Origin: Kutzneria sp044547355
Lineage (GTDB): Bacteria; Actinomycetota; Actinomycetes; Mycobacteriales; Pseudonocardiaceae
DNA length: 64,000 bases
Assembly (NCBI RefSeq): GCF_044547355.1
Contig: NZ_JBIUAG010000007.1
Coordinates: 186,001 to 250,000 of the forward strand
Reading direction: 5' to 3'
Part shown: positions 42,325 to 50,145 of the stretch, piece after piece
Numbering within the stretch: the first letter of the stretch is position 1
How the letters are laid out: each line of letters begins with the position of its first letter
Notes under the pieces: generated by a model
The model's database searches: none
The model's input: only the letters and a program-made list of their open reading frames with translations
What the model was told of the DNA's origin: nothing
Translations under genes and position numbers: made by a program

Positions 42325-45300
42325 CTAGCTCACGGAGATCGCGAACACGTGCGCCGAGCCGCCGGACGTTCCCGCCGGCAGGGTGACGCTGCGGACCTGC
42401 TTGCCCGCCGCCAGCGTGATCGGCGCGGTGGCGAACAGGTAGGACGTGTACGGCCGGTGGTATCGGAACCCGTAGCGCGGGAACGCCGAGTTGATGTACG
42501 GCGTGCTCGTGACCACGGTGTTGCCGAACTGCGGCTTCTCCTGTCCCCCTTGCAGCAGCCACTCGGACAGCCCGAGATCGGCCGCCTGGGTGCTGCCGTC
42601 GGTGTAGGTGATGGTGACCTCGCCGGTGGCGTCGCCGCCCGTCGCTGCGCCCAAGAACGCCAGCTTGGACGCGGTGGCGGGCGCGTCGACCCGCACCGTC
42701 TGTCCATTCGCGACGATGTTGTCCGGCGCGCCGGAGCCGGCGGCAGCCGGCCAGGTGAAGCCGTTCACCGAGCCGCCGGGCGTGATGCCCTTGGCCGCCA
42801 ACTGCTGCTTGGAGTAGGCGAAGTTGCCGGGATACAGGCTGGTGTCGCCGAACTTGCCCAGCCACACGGTGTTGTCGTCGCTGACGCCGATGTTGTCGGC
42901 GGCGGCGGCGAAACTGCCCGGCTCGGTCACGTCGACGGTCAGCGGCGCCGGTAGCTGCTGCACGCCGGATCCCTTGAAGCTGAACGGAACCGTGGTGTAT
43001 GTCGGTCCGGAGACGGTGACCTTCACGTCCTGTGTGGACTTTCCGTTCGGTCCGACGGTCAGGGTGCCGCTGGACGGGGTCACCGTGATGCCGGCCGGCG
43101 GATTCGCCTGCCACGTCACGGTTCCCGAGCCGGTGATGCCCTCGGCCCGCACGGTCGCGGTCGCCGATCCGTTGGGCACCACATGAACCGTTCCGGACAC
43201 CGCGCCCCGAACCGGCACTTCGCCGTCACGGAACGAGGGCGGCGCGTCCTGGGGGCTCGTGCCCCAGGTCTGGCTCGGCGTCGAGCCGAGCGTGTAGTCC
43301 AGCCGGCCTCCGTTGACCACGAGCGACTCCGGGGTCCACGGCTTGGAGCTGGACTTTCCGTTGAGCCGCAAGGACTGCACGTACCGGTTGGCCGAGGACG
43401 CCGCCGGCGCGTCGATCTCGATCCGCTGCCCGCCCTCGCGGGTGACGGTGATCTTCGGGAACAGCGGGCTGGCCAACACCATCTCGGCCCGCCCCGGAGC
43501 CTCCGGATACATGCCCAGCGCCGCCCACACGTACCAGGACGAGGTCGCGCCGAGATCGTCGTTGCCGGGCAGGCCGTCCACCGTCGGCTTGAACAACTGC
43601 TCGGCGCTGCGCCGCACCACATCCGCCGTCTTGGCCGGGGCGCCGGCGTAGGAGTACTCCCACGGCACCTCGAACGAGGGTTCGTTGGACATCAACGCGA
43701 ACGGCGAGTCCTGGGAGCTGTTGAGCTCGGTGAAGAAGTAGTCCAGCCGCTTGGTCGTGGCCGCCGGCCCGCCCATCGCGGTCACCAGGCCGGACACGTT
43801 GTACGGCACCATCCACGTGTACTGGGCGGCGTTTCCTTCCTGGTACTGGAACTCCTGGTGCACCGCCGGGTCGAACGGCGTGGCGAACTGCCCGGTGCGG
43901 TCCCGGGTCTGCAGATACCCGGTGTCGGGGTTGTAGACGTTCTCCCAGTACTGGGCCCGGGTCATGAACTGCTGCTGCACGTCACGCTGCCCCAGCCGAC
44001 CGGCCAGCTGCGCGATGCCGAAGTCGGCGGTGGTCTCCTCCAGCATGTCGGAGACGTTGTCGGGGTGGTAGCCGAGCGTCTCGTAGTCCCACAGGCCCGG
44101 CCGCTCCAGCGCCCGCTCCCCCGGCTGCTGGATCCGGGTCGCCCCCTTCACCATGGACGCCAGCGCACCCTGGACGTCGAAGTCGCGGGCCCCGAAGGCG
44201 TAGGCGCTGGCGATCATCGAGTGGAACGGGTCGCCGGCCATGACTCCCATGAAGTCGTTGTTCTGCGACCAGCGGTCCCAGATGCCGCCGGCCTGGGTGG
44301 CCTGGTTGTAGAGGGACTGCGCGATGTCCGAGGTCTCCCGCGGGGCCAGCAGCGCCAGCAGCTGGATCTCGTCGCGGTAGACGTCCCAGCCGGAGAAGTT
44401 GGCGTACTGGGCATGGCCGCGCGGCTGCTGGTGGATCTGGTTGTCGAAGCCGATGTACCGGCCGTCCACGTCGGAGAAGACGTTGGGCTGCAAAAGACAG
44501 TGGTACAGCGCGGTGTAGAACGTGGTCAGCTGGTCCTTGGTTGCGCCGCCGATCCGGACCTGCGTGAGCCGGTCGTTCCAGGCCTGACGAGCCTGCCGGA
44601 CGAGTTGGTCGAAGCCGCCCTGCTCGGCCCGCAGATTGTTCACCGCCCCACTCGGGTCCACATAGGACAGACCAACTCGGGCCTGCACGGTGGTTCCCGG
44701 CTTGAACGACACGAACGCGCCGGAACCGCCGTCGGCGGTGACCACCTGCTTGTCCCAAGTGGCGTTGCTGAGGTTGCCGCCGTGGGCCTGGGTTCCGCCG
44801 GGCGTCACCGTCGAGTTCTGCCAGGTGCCGACGCTCGCGAAGGGCTGGTCGAAGGTGGCGGTGAAGTAGACCTTGTACTTGGAGGGGCCGCCGCAGAAGT
44901 GGCCGCTCGACACCCAGCCCGAGATCGTGCGCTTGGCCGCGTCCACGGTCACCGAGGCGTCGTCGCTGCCCATCGCCGAGTCAGCGGTGTCGACCAGCAA
45001 CGTGGCCGGGGCGTTGGCGGGGAAGGTGAATCGGCCCATGCCGGAGTGCAGGGTGGCGGTCAGCTCGGTGGTGATCCCGGCGTCGGTGGTGACCTTGTAG
45101 TAGCCCGGCGACGCCGATTCCCTGTCGTGCGAGAAGGTCGAGTAGTAGTGGGCCTGGTCGGCGGCCGGCGAGGTGGTCACCTGGCCCGCGTACGGGATGA
45201 ACGGCACGTCGCCGTCCGCGCCGCCGCAGCCGGCCCCGTTGAAGTGGGTCAGGCTGAAGCCTCTGAGGGTGTTCTCCTCCCAGGCGTAGCCGCTGTCGCG

Positions 45301-45576
45301 GTCGCGCACGTAGTACCGGCCGACCCCGTTCGGGGCCTTGGGTTCGAGCGGGTTGTCCGGACTCCACTGCACCATGCCGAACGGCACGTCCGCGCCCGGG
45401 AACGTGTCGCCGGCGTAGCCGTTGCTCTCCGGCTGCTGGCCGGCGGCCGCGCCGACGAACGGGTTCACGTAGGCGGCCAGATCACTGCCGTGATCGACGT
45501 CCGCGCTGGCCGGCACGGCCGCCAGCGCCCCGGCCGCCAACACCACGGGGATGACCAACCCCAGGGATCGACGCAT
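42325..45576 (-). CDS. Secreted GH92 alpha-mannosidase
   Basis: Glycoside hydrolase family 92 enzyme of 1083 residues, an exo-alpha-mannosidase that works outside the cell. Signal peptide about 1-25. The N-terminal sandwich starts AAYVNPFVGA. The catalytic barrel spans about 300-760 and shows YQEGNAAQYTWMVPYN (acid Glu region) and DGLPGNDDLGATSSWYVWAA, the conserved Asp motif. After it come an Ig-like spacer (about 800-890) and a C-terminal sandwich (about 895-1083), probably carbohydrate binding. A 24-base palindrome stands before the start. With the nearby GT87 and acyltransferases it may concern mannose-glycan turnover; that is inference. Confidence 0.92.
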   Translation of the reverse strand: MRRSLGLVIPVVLAAGALAAVPASADVDHGSDLAAYVNPFVGAAAGQQPESNGYAGDTFPGADVPFGMVQWSPDNPLEPKAPNGVGRYYVRDRDSGYAWEENTLRGFSLTHFNGAGCGGADGDVPFIPYAGQVTTSPAADQAHYYSTFSHDRESASPGYYKVTTDAGITTELTATLHSGMGRFTFPANAPATLLVDTADSAMGSDDASVTVDAAKRTISGWVSSGHFCGGPSKYKVYFTATFDQPFASVGTWQNSTVTPGGTQAHGGNLSNATWDKQVVTADGGSGAFVSFKPGTTVQARVGLSYVDPSGAVNNLRAEQGGFDQLVRQARQAWNDRLTQVRIGGATKDQLTTFYTALYHCLLQPNVFSDVDGRYIGFDNQIHQQPRGHAQYANFSGWDVYRDEIQLLALLAPRETSDIAQSLYNQATQAGGIWDRWSQNNDFMGVMAGDPFHSMIASAYAFGARDFDVQGALASMVKGATRIQQPGERALERPGLWDYETLGYHPDNVSDMLEETTADFGIAQLAGRLGQRDVQQQFMTRAQYWENVYNPDTGYLQTRDRTGQFATPFDPAVHQEFQYQEGNAAQYTWMVPYNVSGLVTAMGGPAATTKRLDYFFTELNSSQDSPFALMSNEPSFEVPWEYSYAGAPAKTADVVRRSAEQLFKPTVDGLPGNDDLGATSSWYVWAALGMYPEAPGRAEMVLASPLFPKITVTREGGQRIEIDAPAASSANRYVQSLRLNGKSSSKPWTPESLVVNGGRLDYTLGSTPSQTWGTSPQDAPPSFRDGEVPVRGAVSGTVHVVPNGSATATVRAEGITGSGTVTWQANPPAGITVTPSSGTLTVGPNGKSTQDVKVTVSGPTYTTVPFSFKGSGVQQLPAPLTVDVTEPGSFAAAADNIGVSDDNTVWLGKFGDTSLYPGNFAYSKQQLAAKGITPGGSVNGFTWPAAAGSGAPDNIVANGQTVRVDAPATASKLAFLGAATGGDATGEVTITYTDGSTQAADLGLSEWLLQGGQEKPQFGNTVVTSTPYINSAFPRYGFRYHRPYTSYLFATAPITLAAGKQVRSVTLPAGTSGGSAHVFAISVS

Positions 45577-45593
45577 CGAGACAGCGCTCCCTT

Positions 45594-45617
45594 CTCGGTG
45601 ACAACGTTGTCACCGAG
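45594..45617. promoter_or_regulatory. LacI-like operator before GH92 gene
   Basis: Perfect 24-base palindrome with central TGACAACGTTGTCA, typical of LacI-family sites for glycosidase control. It lies 17 bases upstream of the GH92 ATG. No LacI gene is in the window, so the regulator acts in trans. Confidence 0.75.
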
Positions 45618-45644
45618 AACCGCTCAGTGACGGGTTGGAGACAA

Positions 45645-46751
45645 TCAGTGGCCACCCGCCGCGTCAAGGGCCATCTGCCGCCGTTGACCGATCGTCCGCC
45701 CGAGCCGGATCATCGGCCGCTCCAGCCAGCGGTAGCACAGATCGGCCAGGACGACGGCGACGATCGCGGTCGGCAGCCACCGGCCGACGCCGGCCGAGGC
45801 CGGCAGGATCGCGATCACCACGCCCTGGGCGATGGACTGCCACAGGTAGATCGAGTACGACCGTTCGCCCAGGAACACCATGGGACGCCGGGACAACAGC
45901 CACTGCGGCGGCCCGGGCGCCAGCAGCGCCGGCAGCATCAGCGCGACGGCGACGGCGTAGAGCGGCACCACCGACACGAAGCCGGGAATCGTGGGCAGCA
46001 GCCAACTCTTGTCCAGCGCGTTCGACACGGCCGTGACCGACAGGTGCGCGCCGACGAACAGCACGGCCGCCACCACGGTCACCCAGGGCCGGGTCAGCGG
46101 GCGGATCAGCCGGTAGCCGCGCGGGCTGTGCATGGTGATCGCCAGCAGACACCCGACCAGCACGGAGAAGTAGTGCACCGGCCAGCCGCGCGGGTCGGCC
46201 GACACCGTGAACGGGGCGGCCGCGAGCGCGACGGCCATCAGCACAAGCGTGACGCCGAGCCGGCGGCTACGCCCCAGCGAAGGAGAGCACAGCACGAACG
46301 CCAGCAGTGGCCACAGCAGGTAGAACTTCTGCTCGATGCCGAGCGACCACGACTGGCCGTACGGGCCGCCGTGCCCGAACTCGTTGAAGAACACCAGGTA
46401 CAGCGGGAAGTCGTGGCCGAGCGGGTCGCGGAGGAACTCGCCGGCGACCAGCAGGCCGGCCGCGGTCAGCACCAGCACCAGGAAGTACACCGGCAGGATG
46501 CGGAACGCCCGCCGCCGGTAGAACTCGCGCAGGTTGATCCGGCCCTTGCGGCTCTCCTCGCGCAGCAGCAGCGTGGTGATGAGGAAACCGGACAGCACGA
46601 AGAAGACCTGCACGCCCAGCCAGCCCTGCAGCCAGTCCGGCCCCTGACTGTGGAACAGCACCACCATCAGCGCGGCGACCGCGCGCAACCCGTCCAGCGC
46701 CGGGAAGCGCTTCAGGCCAAGGAATTCCCCATGTTCGAAAGGCGTTCGCAC
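45645..46751 (-). CDS. Acyltransferase-3 family membrane protein 1 (OafA-like)
   Basis: Integral membrane acyltransferase of 368 residues with about ten helices. It has LDGLRAVAALMVVLFHSQGP near residue 19 with the catalytic His, then YRRRAFRILPVYFLV near residue 78, both signatures of OafA/YrhL O-acyltransferases. It should add acyl groups to surface glycans or lipids; the acceptor is unknown. Start GTG 46751. No SGNH domain is attached. The 295 bases upstream (46752-47046) hold no gene that I can support. Confidence 0.88.
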   Translation of the reverse strand: MRTPFEHGEFLGLKRFPALDGLRAVAALMVVLFHSQGPDWLQGWLGVQVFFVLSGFLITTLLLREESRKGRINLREFYRRRAFRILPVYFLVLVLTAAGLLVAGEFLRDPLGHDFPLYLVFFNEFGHGGPYGQSWSLGIEQKFYLLWPLLAFVLCSPSLGRSRRLGVTLVLMAVALAAAPFTVSADPRGWPVHYFSVLVGCLLAITMHSPRGYRLIRPLTRPWVTVVAAVLFVGAHLSVTAVSNALDKSWLLPTIPGFVSVVPLYAVAVALMLPALLAPGPPQWLLSRRPMVFLGERSYSIYLWQSIAQGVVIAILPASAGVGRWLPTAIVAVVLADLCYRWLERPMIRLGRTIGQRRQMALDAAGGH

Positions 46752-47046
46752 GAACCCATATTCACCGCCACTCCGTTTCGCGTTCCCAACACACCAACCA
46801 TCGTTACCTGATCGAGATTTTGAAAACGCTTCACGCAGCTACGGTCAATAGGTCTTCGTGGACGCGAAACACCTGGTCAACACCGGTGCGCGCAGTCGAA
46901 TGACTGATGTGGCGAAATATGCCCGGTCGTCGCCCGACCAGACATTGAGTCATGTGACGGTGGCCGCCGCGCGCCCACCTTCCACACCATTAAGGGGTTC
47001 ATATTTGGGGACCGGTGCGCCGTGCCCTCTTGGAATCGGGAGCGAA

Positions 47047-48327
47047 ATGCGAGCCAACGAGGACGTGCTGGCGCCGAAACGGCTCCTGGCCTCGGTCACC
47101 TCCGAGCGGGGACTGCGGATCGCCCGCCGCCTGTCCGTCGCCGTGTGGGCGGTCACGGTCGTGGTGCTGCCGCTGTGGGTGGTCGGGGTGCAGGACAGCG
47201 GCATGCTGGATCTCCAGGTGTACCGCACCGGCGGCCTGGCCTGGCTGAACGGGATCTCGCTGTACGACGGCTTCCCGGGCGTGCTGCCCGGGCCGCGGCT
47301 GCCGTTCACCTATCCCCCGCTGTCGGCGGTGCTGTTCAGCCTGTTCGCGTCGATGCCGTTCTGGCTGGCGCGGGCGATCCTCACGACGGTGAGCTTCCTG
47401 GCCCTGTCGGCGGCGTCGGTGGTGCTGGCCGGCCGGCTCGACCATCGTCTCAAGTGGACACTCGGGCCGGTGGCCGCGGTGGTGGCGATCGGGCTGGAGC
47501 CGGTGCACTCGACGTTCGACTTCGGCCAGGTCAACCTGGCGCTGATGGGCCTGGTCGCGCTGGATTGCCTGGCCGTCAAGCGGTTTCGGGGCGTGCTGGT
47601 CGGGCTGGCGGCGGCGATCAAGCTCACGCCGGCCGTGTTCGTGCTGTACTTCCTGGTCAAGCGGGACTGGAAGGCCGCGGCGACCTCGATCGCCTCGTTC
47701 GTCGGCTTCGGGCTGGTCGGTTTTCTCTTCGACCCCACCGATTCCCGTGAGTACTGGTTCAGCACGGTGTTCGACCCCAGCCGCATCGGCGGGCTGGCCT
47801 ACATGAACAACCAGTCGCTGCGCGGTTTCCTGCATCGCGTGCACCCGCTGCCGGTGATCGAGACGCTGCTGTGGGCGGTGCTGACGATCATGGTGCTGGC
47901 CCTGGCCTGGCGGGCCGCCCGCCGCGCCGCCAACGACGTGATCGCGCTGATCGCCATCGCCGTCGCCGGCCTGCTGGCCTCCCCGGTTTCCTGGTCGCAC
48001 CACTGGGTCTGGGCCGCGCCGGCGTTCGTGGCGCTGGGCTGGCTGGTGTGGCGGAACCGGGCCTGGCGGTGGACGCCGGCGCTGCTCGGGGCGCTGGCGG
48101 TGTTCTGCATCGCGCCGTTCAAGTGGATGCCGTCCAGTGCCGACCGGGAGATGACCTGGACGGTGTGGCAGCACATCCCCGGCGACGCCTACGTCTGGCT
48201 GGGCATCGGGATGCTCATGGTGCTGGCCTTCGGCGTGAGCCGCTCGCGGCCGATCAGCACCTTCGACAGCGGGCTGCGGATCACCGCCTCCACGAACACC
48301 AGCGAGCCGCCGACCGCGAAGGCGTAG
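47047..48327 (+). CDS. GT87-family mannosyltransferase (DUF2029)
   Basis: Polytopic GT-C glycosyltransferase of 426 residues with about ten helices, GT87/DUF2029 type. LDLQVYRTGGLAWLNGISLY near residue 56 is the first extracytoplasmic loop with the conserved acidic residue. FTYPPLSAVLFSL, FGQVNLALMGLVALD and AAIKLTPAVFVLYFL follow, and SWSHHWVWAAPAFVA lies near residue 317. It probably transfers mannose from polyprenyl phosphate. ATG 47047 follows CGGGAGCGAA. Its last 139 bases overlap the 3' end of the convergent acyltransferase gene, so the C-terminal 45 residues are encoded antisense to that gene. Confidence 0.86.
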   Translation: MRANEDVLAPKRLLASVTSERGLRIARRLSVAVWAVTVVVLPLWVVGVQDSGMLDLQVYRTGGLAWLNGISLYDGFPGVLPGPRLPFTYPPLSAVLFSLFASMPFWLARAILTTVSFLALSAASVVLAGRLDHRLKWTLGPVAAVVAIGLEPVHSTFDFGQVNLALMGLVALDCLAVKRFRGVLVGLAAAIKLTPAVFVLYFLVKRDWKAAATSIASFVGFGLVGFLFDPTDSREYWFSTVFDPSRIGGLAYMNNQSLRGFLHRVHPLPVIETLLWAVLTIMVLALAWRAARRAANDVIALIAIAVAGLLASPVSWSHHWVWAAPAFVALGWLVWRNRAWRWTPALLGALAVFCIAPFKWMPSSADREMTWTVWQHIPGDAYVWLGIGMLMVLAFGVSRSRPISTFDSGLRITASTNTSEPPTAKA

Positions 48328-49334
48328 GTGGCCAGGGTCGCGGCGAACGGCCACAGGTGGGCCGGCAGCCAGCCGTGGTCGACCCAGGAGAAGAACCAGA
48401 TGAACGCGGGGTGCACCAGGAAGACCCCGAACGACCGGGTCGAGGCGGCCGCCACCAGGCGGTCGCCCGCCGGCCCGGCCGGCGTCCGCCTCGACCACCA
48501 CGAGCCCAGCAGGTACAGGCCCAGCACCACCGCGGCGAACCACGGCACCATCTCCGGGCCGAGCACGCTGGTCGCCTGCCATGGCGGCACGCCGCGCTCG
48601 AACTCCGTGAAGTACCAGGCCTCGGAGAACGCCAGTGTGGCGAGAACTGTGGTGACGACCAGGCCGCGGTGCTCGTCGATCCAGGCCTGGAACGCCTCGA
48701 AGTGGTACGCCGCAAGGCATCCGGCCACCAGATAGAACTGGTAGCTCACCACCAGCGTGCCCTGGTTGGCCCACAGGTCGCCCAGCCACGAGTCGGCCGA
48801 CGGCGCGGGCGCGTAAGTCAGCGTCGCCGTCACCAGCAACTGCACGGCCAGGCTCACGCCCAGCACCGCCGCGTGATGCCGGCGGGCCAGGTGCAACAGC
48901 CGCATCACCACCGGGAACAGCACGTAGAACTGCATCGACACCAACAGGAAGTACAGCTGGTACCAGCCGATGCCGCGGTAGATGTCGTCCCACAGCGTCT
49001 TGACCGCGTCCGGCAGCGCCAGCGGCGGCGCGTCCACCTGCTGCAAGCCGAAGTACAGCACCGTCCACACCAGATACGGCACGCCGACCAGGGTCAGCCG
49101 GCGGCGCAGGAACTTCGCCGGGTCCAGCGGCCGGCCGCGGTAGGTGTAGACCAGCACGAACCCGGTGAGGAAGAAGAACATCGACCGGGTGAAGTGCAGC
49201 GGCGTGAGCAGCGCGTTGGCGGCGACGTTGCCGGGATCGCTGGTCTGGCTGATGGTGTGCACCGCGATCACCGCCGCGAACGTCACCACCCGGACCAGAT
49301 CCACCTGCCTGAGATGACCCCTGCTGCCTGCCAC
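48189..49334 (-). CDS. Acyltransferase-3 family membrane protein 2
   Basis: Membrane acyltransferase of 381 residues with about ten helices. The catalytic His is in FAAVIAVHTISQ near residue 26, and FLRRRLTLVGVPYLVW is near residue 78. The family modifies envelope or natural-product sugars. Start GTG 49334. Upstream on the same strand lie a possible 32-residue peptide gene, the PadR gene and an ABC exporter, so it may be the last gene of an export operon. The 3' end overlaps the GT87 gene. Confidence 0.85.
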   Translation of the reverse strand: MAGSRGHLRQVDLVRVVTFAAVIAVHTISQTSDPGNVAANALLTPLHFTRSMFFFLTGFVLVYTYRGRPLDPAKFLRRRLTLVGVPYLVWTVLYFGLQQVDAPPLALPDAVKTLWDDIYRGIGWYQLYFLLVSMQFYVLFPVVMRLLHLARRHHAAVLGVSLAVQLLVTATLTYAPAPSADSWLGDLWANQGTLVVSYQFYLVAGCLAAYHFEAFQAWIDEHRGLVVTTVLATLAFSEAWYFTEFERGVPPWQATSVLGPEMVPWFAAVVLGLYLLGSWWSRRTPAGPAGDRLVAAASTRSFGVFLVHPAFIWFFSWVDHGWLPAHLWPFAATLATYAFAVGGSLVFVEAVIRSPLSKVLIGRERLTPKASTMSIPMPSQT

Positions 49335-49367
49335 GTGATCAGCTTGCCCTGCCGACCTGAGCGGCGA

Positions 49368-49466
49368 TTAAGAACCCACAGGCCCCGCCACCACGGGCTC
49401 CGGCTCGGGCAACGGCGGCTCGGTCCGGTCGATCGGTCGGGAGAAGATGTCGATGAACCGGCTCAT
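49368..49466 (-). CDS. Possible 32-residue peptide (short ORF)
   Basis: A short open frame with ATG start and TAA stop encodes MSRFIDIFSRPIDRTE followed by a Pro/Glu-rich tail ending AGPVGS. It lies 33 bases before the acyltransferase start on the same strand. A TTCGGC-GTGA-GCCGAA inverted repeat (49476-49491) stands before it. AGGGGC precedes the ATG as a weak ribosome site. No family is recognised; it may be chance. Confidence 0.35.
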   Translation of the reverse strand: MSRFIDIFSRPIDRTEPPLPEPEPVVAGPVGS

Positions 49467-49470
49467 GCCC

Positions 49471-50145
49471 CTACTTTCGGCGTGAGCCGAAGGATGTTAC
49501 GGCCACATGCCTATGCTGCGGGTGGTTTCCTCCGATCAGCCGTCGGGCCCCCCCCGCCCCCCCCCCCCCCCGGGCCCCCCCCCCGGGGGGGGCGGGGGGC
49601 GCCGCCCCCCCCCCCCCCCCCCCCCCCCGGGGGGGGGGGCCCCCCGGGGCCGCTTCCTCCGACCAGCCCAGCATCGCGTCGGTGAGCCGCAGCGACAGGT
49701 CCATGGACAGGTTGTGGGAGCCATGCGGCGGGGAGATCGCGGCGCTGCGCTCCATCATCACCAGCAGGCCCTCGCGTCGTTCCTGCCACGCCTCGATGTC
49801 ACGGGCCAGCACGTCGAGGGCGTCGGCCCGGGCCAGCACCGTCGACAGCAGCCACGCCCGCAGGTACACCTCGCTGCGCATGGTGCGGTCCGGCTCCACC
49901 TCGACCAGCCAGTGCCGCAACTCCTCGCGGCCCGCGTCGGTGATGGCGTAGATCCGCTTGCCGCGCGTGCCCTCCTCGACGATCTCCACGTGCCCGTCGG
50001 CCGACAACCGGGCCAGCTCCGGGTAGAGCTGGTGGTTGCGGGCGTTCCAGATCTGCCGCAACGGGTTCTCGAACAGCTTGGCCAGGCCGTAGCCGCTGTT
50101 GGGGCCGAACTCGAGCAGCCCCAACAGCGCGTGCCGCAACGACAT
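49471..50145 (-). CDS. PadR-family regulator with disrupted 3' end
   Basis: PadR/Vir-type regulator. The first 164 residues are normal: MSLRHALLGLLEFGPNSGYG, the winged helix with LYPELARLSADGHVEIVEEG (about 39-58), and a helical C-domain ending RLTDAMLGWSEE. The frame then enters a 110-base pure G/C tract and runs as Gly/Pro/Ala/Arg low complexity to residue 224. If one copy of the flanking 15-base repeat plus the tract is removed, the frame closes at 49497 as a 173-residue protein, the usual size. Start ATG 50145 overlaps the ABC gene stop (TGATG). It should regulate that exporter. Confidence 0.75.
   Translation of the reverse strand: MSLRHALLGLLEFGPNSGYGLAKLFENPLRQIWNARNHQLYPELARLSADGHVEIVEEGTRGKRIYAITDAGREELRHWLVEVEPDRTMRSEVYLRAWLLSTVLARADALDVLARDIEAWQERREGLLVMMERSAAISPPHGSHNLSMDLSLRLTDAMLGWSEEAAPGGPPPRGGGGGGGAAPPAPPGGGARGGGGAGGARRLIGGNHPQHRHVAVTSFGSRRK
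49527..49668. repeat. 110-nt G/C-only tract flanked by a 15-base direct repeat
   Basis: Positions 49544-49653 contain no A or T and consist of long C and G runs. TTCCTCCGATCAGCC (49527-49541) and TTCCTCCGACCAGCC (49654-49668) flank it as direct repeats with one mismatch. It may be an assembly or base-calling artefact, or a real low-complexity expansion. Confidence 0.9.

Noticed and set aside
46752..47046. Longer N-terminus of the GT87 protein from GTG 46858
   Set aside because: The added 63 residues are polar and unlike the family, and ATG 47047 has a good ribosome site.
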